A stretch of DNA of 64,000 nt from Bacteroidota bacterium. GTDB lineage: Bacteria; Bacteroidota; Bacteroidia; Bacteroidales; UBA1715. Positions within the stretch are counted from its first letter, which is position 1. Every line of letters begins with the position of its first letter. Under the pieces are notes generated by a model. That model was given only the letters and a program-made list of their open reading frames with translations. It did no database searches and was not told the origin of the DNA. Of this stretch, positions 9,016 through 16,941 are shown piece by piece. The translations under genes were made by a program, and so were the position numbers. The DNA is taken from contig WQTX01000005.1 in NCBI GenBank assembly GCA_009786075.1, positions 11 to 64,010 on the forward strand. Reading direction: 5' to 3'.

Positions 9016-9437
9016 AAAAAAACAAATTCAACTTTTTACCAATCATTTCAGAGAGCTTTTTAGTATTTGTCAAAGGTCGTACAAATTTTGAAAGGCGAAT
9101 TATTTTTTTAACAAATAAAGTAAACAAGTTATGAATAAACAAAAAATTTCTATTGGATTATTGTTGATTTGTATGACAAGAAAATCCTGTTAACCGTAGC
9201 GAAATGGAGCTCAAAAAGTTAATTTTGTAAAAATTTTGAAAACGTAGTCTTGACAAAATTTCAACAATAATTCAACAAAACCTTGTGTTTTTATAAAAAA
9301 ACAGTAATTTTAACGTTTTATAATCTTTATTCAAAAAAGAGATTGCTTCGTTCCTCGCAATGACGCCTCGGTCGTTGAGCGGAGTCGGAACGAGCGTCAT
9401 TGCGAGGAACGAAGCAATCCATATTAAACAAAACACT
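9016..9437. other. Divergent intergenic region between methylase and phoH
   Basis: No gene is seen. It holds the opposite-strand copy of the 100-146 element (9179-9231), a TAnnTTTG-like word at 9230-9237, and the large palindrome 9341-9419 immediately before phoH. The methylase promoter must lie at its left end but no consensus match stands out. Confidence 0.5.
9341..9419. repeat. REP-like palindrome, GATTGCTTCG family
   Basis: Arms gattgcttcgttcctcgca (from 9341) and its reverse complement (to 9419) enclose a 29-base centre. Further copies lie at 12204-12294, 18002-18095 and 55861-55927. This copy ends 19 bases before the phoH ATG, so it would be in the mRNA leader. Confidence 0.85.
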
Positions 9438-10769
9438 ATGGCAAAAAAAATATTTGTATTAGACACCAATGTTATTCTGCACAATCATCATGCAATGTAT
9501 GCTTTTGAAGAAAACGACATTGTAATTCCAATAACAGTGCTCGAAGAGTTGGATAAATTTAAAAAAGGTGAAAACGAATTGGGTTGGAATGCTCGGCAAT
9601 TTATGCGGGATTTGGAAAATCTTTCCGATGAAAATATATTTAGCAAAGGCGTGGAATTGGGCGAGGGGCGAGGCAAAATTTTCGTAAAAAATCTTATGGA
9701 ATATCCGGCAATTGTTCTTCATTCGTTTTTTGAACAAACGCCCGACCATAGAATTTTGGCGACAGCCGTGCAAGTAAAAGAGGAACAGGAACGAGAAAAT
9801 ACCGGAATACCGGTGGTGTTGGTGTCGAAAGATATTAATTTGCGCATGAAAGCAAAATCGCTGGGTATGGTTGCCCAAGATTTTGAAAACGATAAAATTG
9901 AAAATCTCGATGTGATAGAAGACGGTGTGCGAGTGATTATGGTTGATAGCGCCGAAATAATTAACCGCTTTTACGCCAAACACGCCACACCGCAATTTTC
10001 GCCCGAAGAAATCGGCATTGACCGCCCCGAAACGCACGAATATTTTATTTTGCGTTACGACAGTTCGAGCGTGTTGGCGTATTACAATCCTAATCTTAAC
10101 AAGGTTTTTAGGGTCGATAAAATTTCGGCGTATGGCATTACACCGCGCAATGTGGAACAAACATTCGCACTGCACGCACTGACCAACAACGATATAAAAC
10201 TCATAGCTCTCACAGGAACTGCCGGAACGGGCAAAACTTTGCTTGCATTGGCAGCAGCATTGGCTGAACACGAGGAATACGACCAAATTTTACTTGCCCG
10301 CCCAATTGTAACGCTTGGCAAAGAAATGGGATTTTTGCCCGGCAACGAAAAAGACAAAATTCGTCCCTATATGCTACCGCTGTTCGACAATTTGCAAGTG
10401 ATTAAACAAAATTTATCGAAGAAAAATCAAAAACACAATATTGACGGCATGCTCGCCGACGGAACGCTCGAAATTTCGCCATTGGCATACATTCGCGGAC
10501 GTTCGCTTTCAAAAGTGTTTTTTATTATCGACGAGGCGCAAAACCTAACGCCACACGAAGTAAAAACAATCATAACCCGTGCCGGCGAAGGCACTAAAAT
10601 CGTATTTACCGGCGATATTCAGCAAATTGACTCGCCGTATTTGGACAGTTTGTCGAATGGACTTTCGTACCTAAGTGCAAAAATGAAAGGGCAGAAACTG
10701 TTTGCAAGTATTAACTTGGTGAAAGGGGAGAGGAGTGAGCTTTCGGAGTTGGCGAGTGCGCTTTTGTAG
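9438..10769 (+). CDS. phoH: PhoH-family ATPase with N-terminal PIN domain
   Basis: PIN-PhoH protein: an RNase-type PIN domain joined to a PhoH helicase-like ATPase, proposed to unwind and cut RNA. The start MAKKIFVLDTNVIL at 9438 is chosen because the PIN motif (LDTNV) begins at once; upstream in-frame codons are repeat sequence. The PIN acidic residues include D8 and the EELDKF segment near 39. Walker A is GTAGTGKT at about 260-267 and Walker B FFIIDEAQN at about 361-369. Length 443 is typical of the fusion. It appears monocistronic or co-transcribed with the FISUMP lipoprotein 55 bases downstream. Confidence 0.93.
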   Translation: MAKKIFVLDTNVILHNHHAMYAFEENDIVIPITVLEELDKFKKGENELGWNARQFMRDLENLSDENIFSKGVELGEGRGKIFVKNLMEYPAIVLHSFFEQTPDHRILATAVQVKEEQERENTGIPVVLVSKDINLRMKAKSLGMVAQDFENDKIENLDVIEDGVRVIMVDSAEIINRFYAKHATPQFSPEEIGIDRPETHEYFILRYDSSSVLAYYNPNLNKVFRVDKISAYGITPRNVEQTFALHALTNNDIKLIALTGTAGTGKTLLALAAALAEHEEYDQILLARPIVTLGKEMGFLPGNEKDKIRPYMLPLFDNLQVIKQNLSKKNQKHNIDGMLADGTLEISPLAYIRGRSLSKVFFIIDEAQNLTPHEVKTIITRAGEGTKIVFTGDIQQIDSPYLDSLSNGLSYLSAKMKGQKLFASINLVKGERSELSELASALL

Positions 10770-10803
10770 TTGACAAGTTGACAAAGTTAACGAGTTGACG
10801 AGG
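10769..10803. repeat. Dispersed acaagttgac/acgagttgac joint
   Basis: Short imperfect repeats (gttgacaagttgacaaagttaacgag) join phoH and the next gene. The same vocabulary recurs at 11460-11490, 27050-27083, 32945-32981, 46857-46897 and 52213-52264. Confidence 0.6.
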
Positions 10804-10824
10804 AAAGGAGGAATTAGGAGTGAT

Positions 10825-11448
10825 ATGAAAAGAATAGGAATTATTGTAAGCGTTTTTGCATTTATTGCAGTAAGTTGTGGGCAAACATCGAAAAACACAA
10901 AAACTACCGATGTTGGTGTAGTAATTAACGGTGTAACATGGGCTACACGGAATGTAGATGCTTTTGGCACTTTTGCAGAAACTCCCGAAAGTAGCGGAAT
11001 GTTTTATCAATGGAATAGAAAAACGGCGTGGAATACTACCGATGCCGAAGTAGGCGGTTGGGACGATACTCATCCTGCCGGAACGACATGGGAAAAGGCG
11101 AATGACCCGAGCCCGAAAGGTTGGCGCGTGCCAACCAAAGAAGAACAACAAAGTTTACTTGATACATGCAAAGTAACAAACGAATGGACTGCTCAAAACG
11201 GTGTAACCGGACGTAAATTCACAGATATTACAACCGGAAACACTCTTTTCTTTCCGGCAGTGGGTTTTCGCCACCGCAGTATTGGCGAGCTCAGCAGTGT
11301 AGGCAAGTTGGGAGGCTATTGGAGCAGTACGCAGAGTGTCAAGACACACGCTTACTGTTTGGTCTTTTTCTTGGATGAGGACGATGCGTACATGAACAGC
11401 TACGGTCGTAGACTCGGCTTTTCAGTTCGCTCCGTACTCGCAGAATAA
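10825..11448 (+). CDS. FISUMP-domain lipoprotein
   Basis: Predicted lipoprotein of 207 residues. I choose the ATG at 10825, which opens on a lipoprotein signal (MKRIGIIVSVFAFIAVSCG, lipobox cysteine about residue 19) and follows a purine-rich stretch. The mature part matches the Fibrobacter succinogenes major paralogous (FISUMP) domain: NGVTWATRNVDAFGTF near 33, FYQWNRKTAW near 63, PKGWRVPTKEE near 100, GGYWSSTQ near 170 and a C-terminal GFSVRSV. Such proteins are common in Bacteroidetes and usually surface-exposed; function unknown. Confidence 0.85.
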   Translation: MKRIGIIVSVFAFIAVSCGQTSKNTKTTDVGVVINGVTWATRNVDAFGTFAETPESSGMFYQWNRKTAWNTTDAEVGGWDDTHPAGTTWEKANDPSPKGWRVPTKEEQQSLLDTCKVTNEWTAQNGVTGRKFTDITTGNTLFFPAVGFRHRSIGELSSVGKLGGYWSSTQSVKTHAYCLVFFLDEDDAYMNSYGRRLGFSVRSVLAE

Positions 11449-11471
11449 TCGCCTTTTACCTTGTTCCCTTG

Positions 11472-12149
11472 TCAACTTGTTAACTTCCCAACTTGTTCCC
11501 TAAAAAACTGCCTCATTCCCTCACTCGCTTTTGCCTGAATTATGGTTACGCCCTTGCGAGGCTCCGGTTTTGGGTCGATAAGATATATGGGAGCATCGGT
11601 GTAATTAATCAAACTTGCAGCGGGGTAAACTTGTAGCGAAGTACCTATAACCAATAGAATATCAGCAGTTTGCACAATGTCTATTGCTTTGTCGAACATT
11701 GGCACTTGTTCGCCAAACCACACAATAAAAGGGCGTAATTGCGAACCGTCGGAGGCTTTGTCGCCAAGGTTAATATCGCCGTAAGCAATATCAATCACTT
11801 CGGTTTTGCGTTCGTTGCAGGCTTTGGTTAGTTCGCCGTGAAGATGAATGACTGTGGAACTTCCGGCTCTTTCGTGCAAATTATCGACATTTTGAGTAAT
11901 AATGCTTACTTTGAAATGCTGTTCCAATTCGGCTAAAATCAAATGAGCTTCATTCGGCTCTACTTGTTGCAACTGTTTGCGGCGTTGGTTATAAAAATCA
12001 AGCATAAGAGCTTTGTTTGTGTGCCAACTGTCAATGTGCGCCACTTGCTGCACACTGTAATTCTCCCACAATCCATCGGAATCACGAAAAGTGCTGATAC
12101 CGCTTTCGGCGCTCACTCCGGCGCCGGTAAAAACTACGAGATGTTTCAT
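11472..12149 (-). CDS. cobB: Sirtuin-type NAD-dependent protein deacylase
   Basis: Removes acyl groups from protein lysines using NAD. Motifs: GAGVSAESGISTFRD near residue 8 (NAD), TQNVDNLHERAG near 100, catalytic H in HLHGEL near 117, and VIGTSLQVYPA near 185. FYNQRR near residue 50 resembles the Tyr/Arg pair of class III sirtuins, which prefer succinyl or malonyl lysine. Only one cysteine (KACNE) remains where many sirtuins have a four-cysteine zinc site, so the zinc finger is probably absent, as in other short bacterial members. The 225 residues are near normal length. Convergent with the FISUMP gene. Confidence 0.92.
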   Translation of the reverse strand: MKHLVVFTGAGVSAESGISTFRDSDGLWENYSVQQVAHIDSWHTNKALMLDFYNQRRKQLQQVEPNEAHLILAELEQHFKVSIITQNVDNLHERAGSSTVIHLHGELTKACNERKTEVIDIAYGDINLGDKASDGSQLRPFIVWFGEQVPMFDKAIDIVQTADILLVIGTSLQVYPAASLINYTDAPIYLIDPKPEPRKGVTIIQAKASEGMRQFFREQVGKLTS

Positions 12150-12203
12150 AACAAGTTACATTTAAAGGTTTAAAGTTTACGGCTTAATTAGCTATTTTTC
12201 ACG

Positions 12204-12294
12204 CTGGATTGCTTCGTTCCTCGCAATGACGTTCTTTTGTCGATTTGTGCGAACTCTCGAAAGAGCGTCATTGCGAACGAAGTGAAGCAACCCA
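12204..12294. repeat. REP-like palindrome, GATTGCTTCG family
   Basis: Arms ctggattgcttcgttcctcg (from 12204) and gcgaacgaagtgaagcaacccag (to 12294) pair imperfectly: the right arm has diverged. Second copy of the family seen at 9341-9419. Confidence 0.85.
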
Positions 12295-12429
12295 GAAATT
12301 AGAATAAATTATATTTCACTTTGGTACTACAACTTCTAATGAATGGGTAAAGATAAGAAATTTTTCGACTAAAACAAATAAAAATTCAAGAAAAACACAA
12401 AATTGTTATTACAAAACAGTTTTATTATG

Positions 12430-12437
12430 TATATTTG
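12430..12437 (+). promoter_or_regulatory. -7 box of the mazEF operon
   Basis: TATATTTG matches the Bacteroidetes -7 consensus 22 bases before the mazE ATG. A TTG at 12403-12405 is 24 bases upstream, slightly too far for an ideal -33 box. Confidence 0.55.
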
Positions 12438-12459
12438 CAGGTGTAATTGTTATAACGCT

Positions 12460-12717
12460 ATGAGAACAAGTATTATTCAAATTGGAAACAGCAACGGAGT
12501 TATTATTCCGGCTGAAATGTTGCGTAAATTCAATTTATCGCGCAAATCGTTGGTTGATATAGATTTTTCCGGCAATTCTATTGCAGTTAAACCTGCACCG
12601 CGTCAAGGTTGGGAGGAAGCGTTCAAAGCGTTGTCAAAAGAGGACTTAGAGGAAAAATTCTTTCCTGATTTTTTTGAAGACGAAGATTTAAGTTGGTGGA
12701 CATGGGACGAGGAATAA
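12460..12717 (+). CDS. mazE: MazE-like antitoxin, SpoVT-AbrB fold
   Basis: Antitoxin of a type II toxin-antitoxin pair: it binds its own promoter as a swapped-hairpin dimer and neutralises the partner RNase. The start MRTSIIQIGNSNG at 12460 is chosen because the family core (IGNSNGVIIPAEML) begins there and a -7 box lies just upstream; in-frame codons from 12403 would precede the transcription start. The acidic C-terminus (FFEDEDLSWWTWDEE) is the likely toxin-binding tail. The 85 residues are normal. The end overlaps mazF by 16 bases. Confidence 0.88.
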   Translation: MRTSIIQIGNSNGVIIPAEMLRKFNLSRKSLVDIDFSGNSIAVKPAPRQGWEEAFKALSKEDLEEKFFPDFFEDEDLSWWTWDEE

Positions 12718-13031
12718 AACAATATCAGGTATTTTGGGTTTCGTTAGACCCTGCCGAAGGTAGCGAAATGGCAAAAACTCGCCCTTGTGTAGTTTTGAGT
12801 CCAAACGAAATGAACGAGAATTTACAAACAGTAATAATTGCGCCACTTACATCAACGGTGCGAAATTTTCCTTCAAGAGTTCCTATTTTTTGGAGAGGGA
12901 GAAGTGGTATGGTGGCATTAGACCACATTCGCTCCGTTTCAAAAAATCGCGTAGGAAAACTCTTGGGTAATTTGGAATTCCTCGAAATAGAAAAAATAAA
13001 AGAAACATTGCTGGAAATGTTGTGCGAGTAG
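12702..13031 (+). CDS. mazF: MazF/PemK-type endoribonuclease toxin
   Basis: mRNA-cleaving toxin of the PemK/MazF family. Visible marks are VFWVSLDPAEGSEMAKTRP (beta-1 and the conserved region with KxRP), VIIAPLTST near residue 43 with the catalytic-type threonine, and DHIRSVSKNR near 75. I choose the ATG at 12702; a TTG three codons earlier is also open. Length 109 is typical. It overlaps mazE by 16 bases, which supports coupled translation. All core residues look present, so the toxin is probably active. Confidence 0.88.
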   Translation: MGRGIKQYQVFWVSLDPAEGSEMAKTRPCVVLSPNEMNENLQTVIIAPLTSTVRNFPSRVPIFWRGRSGMVALDHIRSVSKNRVGKLLGNLEFLEIEKIKETLLEMLCE

Positions 13032-13087
13032 AGACGTAGCGTGCTACGTCTCCGTTCATAAAAAGACGTAGCACGCTACGTCTCTAC
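13029..13087. repeat. Doubled GTAGAGACG palindrome between mazF and recR
   Basis: Arms gtagagacgtagcgtgctac (from 13029) and gtagcacgctacgtctctac (to 13087) are perfect reverse complements, and each arm is itself nearly palindromic. It covers both gene ends (mazF stop 13031, recR stop 13084) and may act as a convergent terminator. A single copy is embedded in the LRR gene at 491-518. Confidence 0.8.
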
Positions 13088-13701
13088 ACGCCCCGATATT
13101 CAATCCTGTCACGAATAGACCTCGCCAACGTCAATTCATCGGTATATTCCAATTCATTACCAACGGCTACACCTCGCGCTATCATTGAAAGTTTGCACGA
13201 ACAATGCGCAAGTTTTTTGTACATATAAAAACAGGTGGTATCGCCTTCTACCGTTACAGGCAGGGCAAATATCAGTTCCGCAACGCCGCCTTGCTCAACT
13301 CTTTCAACCAAACTTTGAATTTCCAAATCAAATGGCGAAACGCCGTCAATGGGCGAAATTACGCCGCCCAACACGTGATATACGCCCCGATATTGCTGCG
13401 TTGCCTCAATAACCAATACATCTTTAATAGTTTCAACCACACAAATTGTAGAAAAATCTCGCAACGGATTGGCGCAAATATCGCAGAGTTCGCTATCGGA
13501 AATTGCGTGGCAGGTTTTGCAAAAACATACTTTTGTTTTTAAATTGTAAATTGCTTCGCTTAAATTTTGGGCATAACTTTCGTCGTGGCGCACAATGTGC
13601 AGTGCCAAACGGAGTGCTGTTTTTTTACCGATGCCGGGCAGTTTCCCGATTTCTTGAACGGCAGTTTCTAAATATTTTGATGAGAATGTTGGTTGTTCCA
13701 T
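13084..13701 (-). CDS. recR: Recombination protein RecR
   Basis: DNA-clamp protein that works with RecF and RecO in gap repair. The 205 residues show an N-terminal helix-hairpin-helix (IGKLPGIGKKTALRLALH, residues 18-35), a C4 zinc finger (C61, C64, C73, C76 in CKTCHAISDSELCDIC) and a Toprim domain (TICVVE near 85, then GVYHVLGGVISPIDG near 106). Start and length are family-typical. Its stop codon lies within the palindrome shared with mazF. The SET-domain gene follows upstream after another palindrome. Confidence 0.95.
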   Translation of the reverse strand: MEQPTFSSKYLETAVQEIGKLPGIGKKTALRLALHIVRHDESYAQNLSEAIYNLKTKVCFCKTCHAISDSELCDICANPLRDFSTICVVETIKDVLVIEATQQYRGVYHVLGGVISPIDGVSPFDLEIQSLVERVEQGGVAELIFALPVTVEGDTTCFYMYKKLAHCSCKLSMIARGVAVGNELEYTDELTLARSIRDRIEYRGV

Positions 13702-13717
13702 ATTTTTATGTTTTTTT

Positions 13718-13805
13718 GAACGCGGATAACACAGATGACGCGGATTTTTACGGATTCTTTTGTTTTTTATCTGTGTAAATCTGCGTTATCCGCGTCATCT
13801 GTGTT
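13718..13805. repeat. GCGGATAAC palindrome, copy 1
   Basis: Arms gaacgcggataacacagatg (from 13718) and a near-complementary copy ending ...gtcatctgtgttc (13805) form a long hairpin. Other copies: 19076-19149, 33499-33583 and, degraded, 35947-36012. Confidence 0.85.
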
Positions 13806-14312
13806 CTAAAATAAATAATCAGCGACAATACCGCATTTTGTTAATACATCTTTTTGAATATCAGTTAATTGATTAAACCCAAGCATTGTTTTTCTACATT
13901 GCGAAGAGCCGCATAAACACGACTTGTTTAGCACTTCGCTTACAAGCGTTGCTTCTGTTGTGGCATAATCGAAGGTTAATTCTTCGCCGGCGCGAATAGT
14001 GCGCAAGGTAATAAGTTTAACCATAGCGCACAGCGTTTCGGCATTGAAGTGCGACACAATTGCCGCATTCGGCTCGCAGCTATGGTTGGTGTAAACGCCA
14101 AATTCGCCGGCTTCTATATGATAATTTCCGGCAACTTGAATCGAAGTGCGAGTTCGTTCGGTTGTAACTCCACCGTGAAACGAAAATACCAAGGTATTTT
14201 GGGGAATTGCCGCTTGCGCTCGCAGGCATTTTTGATTAGGTAGTATTGTGCTGTTTTCAATTGTTACGGTTGGTAATTCGTAATTTGCGTGTTCGTATGT
14301 TTCTATTTTCAT
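13806..14312 (-). CDS. SET-domain protein, putative lysine methyltransferase
   Basis: 168-residue protein with the SET signature: YTNHSCEPNAAI near residue 75 (the NHSCxPN knot that binds SAM), GEELTFDYATTE near 110 with the FDY catalytic segment, and a post-SET cysteine cluster (CLCGSSQCR near 132). Eukaryote-like SET enzymes methylate lysines with SAM; the few bacterial ones studied modify histone-like or host proteins. The substrate here is unknown. It is upstream of recR on the same strand, separated by a 100-base palindrome, so a shared operon is uncertain. The stop codon abuts the repeat. Confidence 0.85.
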   Translation of the reverse strand: MKIETYEHANYELPTVTIENSTILPNQKCLRAQAAIPQNTLVFSFHGGVTTERTRTSIQVAGNYHIEAGEFGVYTNHSCEPNAAIVSHFNAETLCAMVKLITLRTIRAGEELTFDYATTEATLVSEVLNKSCLCGSSQCRKTMLGFNQLTDIQKDVLTKCGIVADYLF

Positions 14313-14341
14313 CTTTCTGTTATTCAGTTGTTTAATAAACC

Positions 14342-15226
14342 TTATTTCAACCTAATTCTTGAATATTCTGATTTTTCACTGTTTATTTTTTCCAAAATCA
14401 GTACCTCTCGTGTTTCGTCCAATGCTTTAGGCGTTTTTGCGTTTGCCTGCGAAATAATACTGCGCCCCACTTCCTTTTCTATTTCTTGTCGAGCACGTCC
14501 TGCTGCGCTGCCTCCACGCCGTGCTACTTTCAGGCTTTGGTCAAATCCTGCGGGTTGCTCATTTTTTGAAATTTCGGTAGTAGTTGCCTCTGCAAGCATA
14601 TTTAGCACGAGTTCGAGGTTGGTCATATTATCGCGCAGATTTTCTTTTCGCAAGCCTTTGTGCGCCTTGTACTGCCGCACGCTTTTTCCCGACCACGCCT
14701 GTGTCATTTCGTCTGTCAGTATAGCGTAATCCTTATCGCCGGTTATGCCGCTTTCCTGCCATTCGTCCGTCAGTTCTTTCCTGACCTCTATGCTCATAAG
14801 GCGTTGATTAATCCACTCCTTTGAATAGCCCTTTTTTGCGTAATCGCTTATACCCTGCTCAAAACTTTTTTCGGGGTCAACTATGGCGTCAATCCTTTGA
14901 GCACCTACTTTGGCAAGCCACATTTTAAATGGCTCTGCCTTTGGCGAAGGTATAGATTGAACAAGGCGAAGTATGCCCTTTGTATCAAGAACATCGGTTT
15001 CCCGCATTTTGCCATCGGGGGCAAGCAATTTCAACCCCTTACAAAATGTAAGGAGTTCACTTCCCTCTTTTTTCAACCTGTTTTTTAAGACATACCAATA
15101 GTTACGAGGGTCTTCACTTTCGCTTAAAATAGCGACAACATCTACTACCGAAAAATACCATTCCTCCTGTTCGTTGTCCCAATGTGCGCGAATTTGCCTG
15201 TCGTTAAATAACTGTATGTTGCTCAT
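14342..15226 (-). CDS. BRO-N domain protein (phage antirepressor-like)
   Basis: 294 residues from the ATG at 15226 (MSNIQLFNDRQIRAHW), which is the usual start; in-frame codons further upstream overlap the pfkA end and are rejected. Residues 10-110 resemble the BRO-N DNA-binding domain (WYFSVVDVVAILSESEDPR, then KGILRLVQSIPSPKAEPFK). The rest is a basic helical domain (GYSKEWINQRLMSIEVRKEL, GGSAAGRARQEIEKEVG) common to this chromosomal subfamily. Related phage proteins act as antirepressors, but no other phage gene is near. Function in the cell is unknown. Confidence 0.8.
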   Translation of the reverse strand: MSNIQLFNDRQIRAHWDNEQEEWYFSVVDVVAILSESEDPRNYWYVLKNRLKKEGSELLTFCKGLKLLAPDGKMRETDVLDTKGILRLVQSIPSPKAEPFKMWLAKVGAQRIDAIVDPEKSFEQGISDYAKKGYSKEWINQRLMSIEVRKELTDEWQESGITGDKDYAILTDEMTQAWSGKSVRQYKAHKGLRKENLRDNMTNLELVLNMLAEATTTEISKNEQPAGFDQSLKVARRGGSAAGRARQEIEKEVGRSIISQANAKTPKALDETREVLILEKINSEKSEYSRIRLK

Positions 15227-15342
15227 AATATTACTTTCTAAAAATTTCGTAAAAATACATTTATTGGTTTTAATCGTTTTAAACCTCGTGTCTTGTACCT
15301 TGTATCTTCTGTCTATTGGTTTTGTATCTAAAAGTCTTGTGT

Positions 15343-16371
15343 CTATTCCCCGTCTCCAAAGCAAACCCCCAAAGCCCGCGCTGCCGTAACAATCATTTCG
15401 TCAGGTTTTACTGTTTTCAATTTTCCGGCAGATTCTTTCAACGGAATGTGGCTCACGCAATTGTTTTTAAACACCACCAATTGATTGTATTTTTCCTTAG
15501 AAATCAATTGTGCAGCGTAGCGACCGTAGCAAGTTGCAAGAATACGGTCGGTAGCGGTGGGGGTGCCGCCTCGTTGAATGTAGCCTAAAACGGTTGAACG
15601 AGTTTCTATGCCGGTAATTTCTTCTATTTTTTGCGCCAATTGATGTGCATTGAAACTATTATTTTTCTGCTCATAAACACCCTCGGCAACTACCACAATA
15701 GAAACCGGTTTGCCTTGCGTATGGCGTTTATGTAAATAATTTGCAACAGTATCAATATCACATTCAATTTCGGGAATTAAAATCACATCGCCGCCACCGG
15801 CAAGTCCGGCGTAGAGCGCAATCCAACCGGCATTGTGCCCCATAACCTCAATAATCATAATGCGTTTGTGCGAATTGCCGGTTGTGTGCAGGCGGTCAAT
15901 GGCATCGGTGCAAATAGACACCGCCGAATCGAAACCGAAAGTCAAATCTGTGCCCCACACATCGTTGTCGATTGTTTTAGGAATTGCAATCACATTCAGT
16001 CCAAGTTTCGACAGTTTATGAGCGGTTTTTATAGTTCCGTTGCCGCCAATACACACCAAACAATCAAGTTCCAAATTGTTGTAATTTTCAACAATTTTAT
16101 CGGTTTTCAATTCGCCGTTTCTGTCTTCCGATTTTTTAAACGGTTTTTCGCGTGAAGTACCCAAAATTGTACCGCCTTGTGTTAAAATACCTGAAACGGA
16201 ACTTTCGGTAAGTGCCGTATAATCATTGTCAATCAATCCTTTATAACCGTCATGAAAGCCTAATACTTCCATTCCATATTCTATGATTGCTGTCTTTGCA
16301 ACTCCTCTGATAGCTGCATTTAAACCCGGGCAATCGCCGCCTGCTGTTAGGATTCCTATTTTTTTTGTCAT
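15343..16371 (-). CDS. pfkA: 6-phosphofructokinase
   Basis: Phosphorylates fructose 6-phosphate in glycolysis. The 342 residues begin MTKKIGILTAGGDCPGLN. The donor-binding loop is GGNGT (109-113) and the catalytic loop PKTIDND (131-137, catalytic D135). In E. coli numbering this gives Gly104 plus Lys124: Gly104 goes with ATP use, Lys124 is found in PPi enzymes and in some ATP enzymes (group III, trypanosomal). Asn replaces the usual Asp103. The phosphoryl donor is therefore not certain; ATP is somewhat favoured. The start is family-typical. It lies in a minus-strand run between the BRO-N gene and a lipoprotein. Confidence 0.93.
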   Translation of the reverse strand: MTKKIGILTAGGDCPGLNAAIRGVAKTAIIEYGMEVLGFHDGYKGLIDNDYTALTESSVSGILTQGGTILGTSREKPFKKSEDRNGELKTDKIVENYNNLELDCLVCIGGNGTIKTAHKLSKLGLNVIAIPKTIDNDVWGTDLTFGFDSAVSICTDAIDRLHTTGNSHKRIMIIEVMGHNAGWIALYAGLAGGGDVILIPEIECDIDTVANYLHKRHTQGKPVSIVVVAEGVYEQKNNSFNAHQLAQKIEEITGIETRSTVLGYIQRGGTPTATDRILATCYGRYAAQLISKEKYNQLVVFKNNCVSHIPLKESAGKLKTVKPDEMIVTAARALGVCFGDGE

Positions 16372-16401
16372 TGTTTTTTTTGATTTTATGTTCGCTTTTT
16401 A

Positions 16402-16899
16402 TCAATCTGTTCGTCCCACATATACGTTCTTTTGTTCGATGTAATAATCTTTGTTAGTTTCAGCATCGTGAATTTGTGAAATAACATCAACATATATTTG
16501 TGGTCCCCATTTTGGACCATTTATTGATATTCTTTCCATTTCATATTCTGCTGTATTTGGTGTTAGCTCTTCATTTTCGTAATTGGCTACCCAAATCTCA
16601 TCATCATAAAACACATATTGTTTAATCATACTTATATTGTCCGGTATTTTAATCATATCAGTACAAATAATTTTATTTATTGAAAGCATTGGTCTTCCAT
16701 TTGGTGGACTTGATGGCATAAAATCACGCCATAAATAAGCCTCCAATACAAGTGAGTTTGAACCAATTCGCAATGTATCAACTGTATTTGCTCTTATATA
16801 CGCTGTTTGCTCCTTGTCAATTTCGGTATTATTCCCATTCTCTTTGTCGCAACTTATGAATGAAAGTGCCACCACGATAATTAATATTTTTTTTGTCAT
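16402..16899 (-). CDS. Hypothetical lipoprotein
   Basis: 165 residues starting with a lipoprotein signal (MTKKILIIVVALSFISC, lipobox cysteine residue 17). The mature part is predicted to be mostly beta strands, with aromatic and acidic residues, and is not recognised. It lies 30 bases upstream of pfkA on the same strand. AT-rich codon use resembles other small lipoproteins here. It would sit in the inner or outer membrane facing the periplasm. Confidence 0.75.
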   Translation of the reverse strand: MTKKILIIVVALSFISCDKENGNNTEIDKEQTAYIRANTVDTLRIGSNSLVLEAYLWRDFMPSSPPNGRPMLSINKIICTDMIKIPDNISMIKQYVFYDDEIWVANYENEELTPNTAEYEMERISINGPKWGPQIYVDVISQIHDAETNKDYYIEQKNVYVGRTD

Positions 16900-16941
16900 A
16901 ACTTTGTTTTTATTTTTTTCTAACTCCTTGTTTCCTAACCC

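Larger units (their letters stand above)
12150..12459. other. Divergent region between sirtuin and mazE
   Basis: No gene is seen. It holds the REP-like palindrome 12204-12294 and, at its right end, the mazE promoter. The rest is AT-rich. Confidence 0.5.

Noticed and set aside
9459-10286. Long 275-codon minus-strand frame opposite phoH
   Set aside because: It is antisense to the clearly coding PIN-PhoH gene and encodes no recognisable protein.
14342-15226. Prophage remnant inferred from the BRO-N gene
   Set aside because: No integrase, capsid, tail or lysis gene nearby; chromosomal BRO-N genes are common in this phylum.
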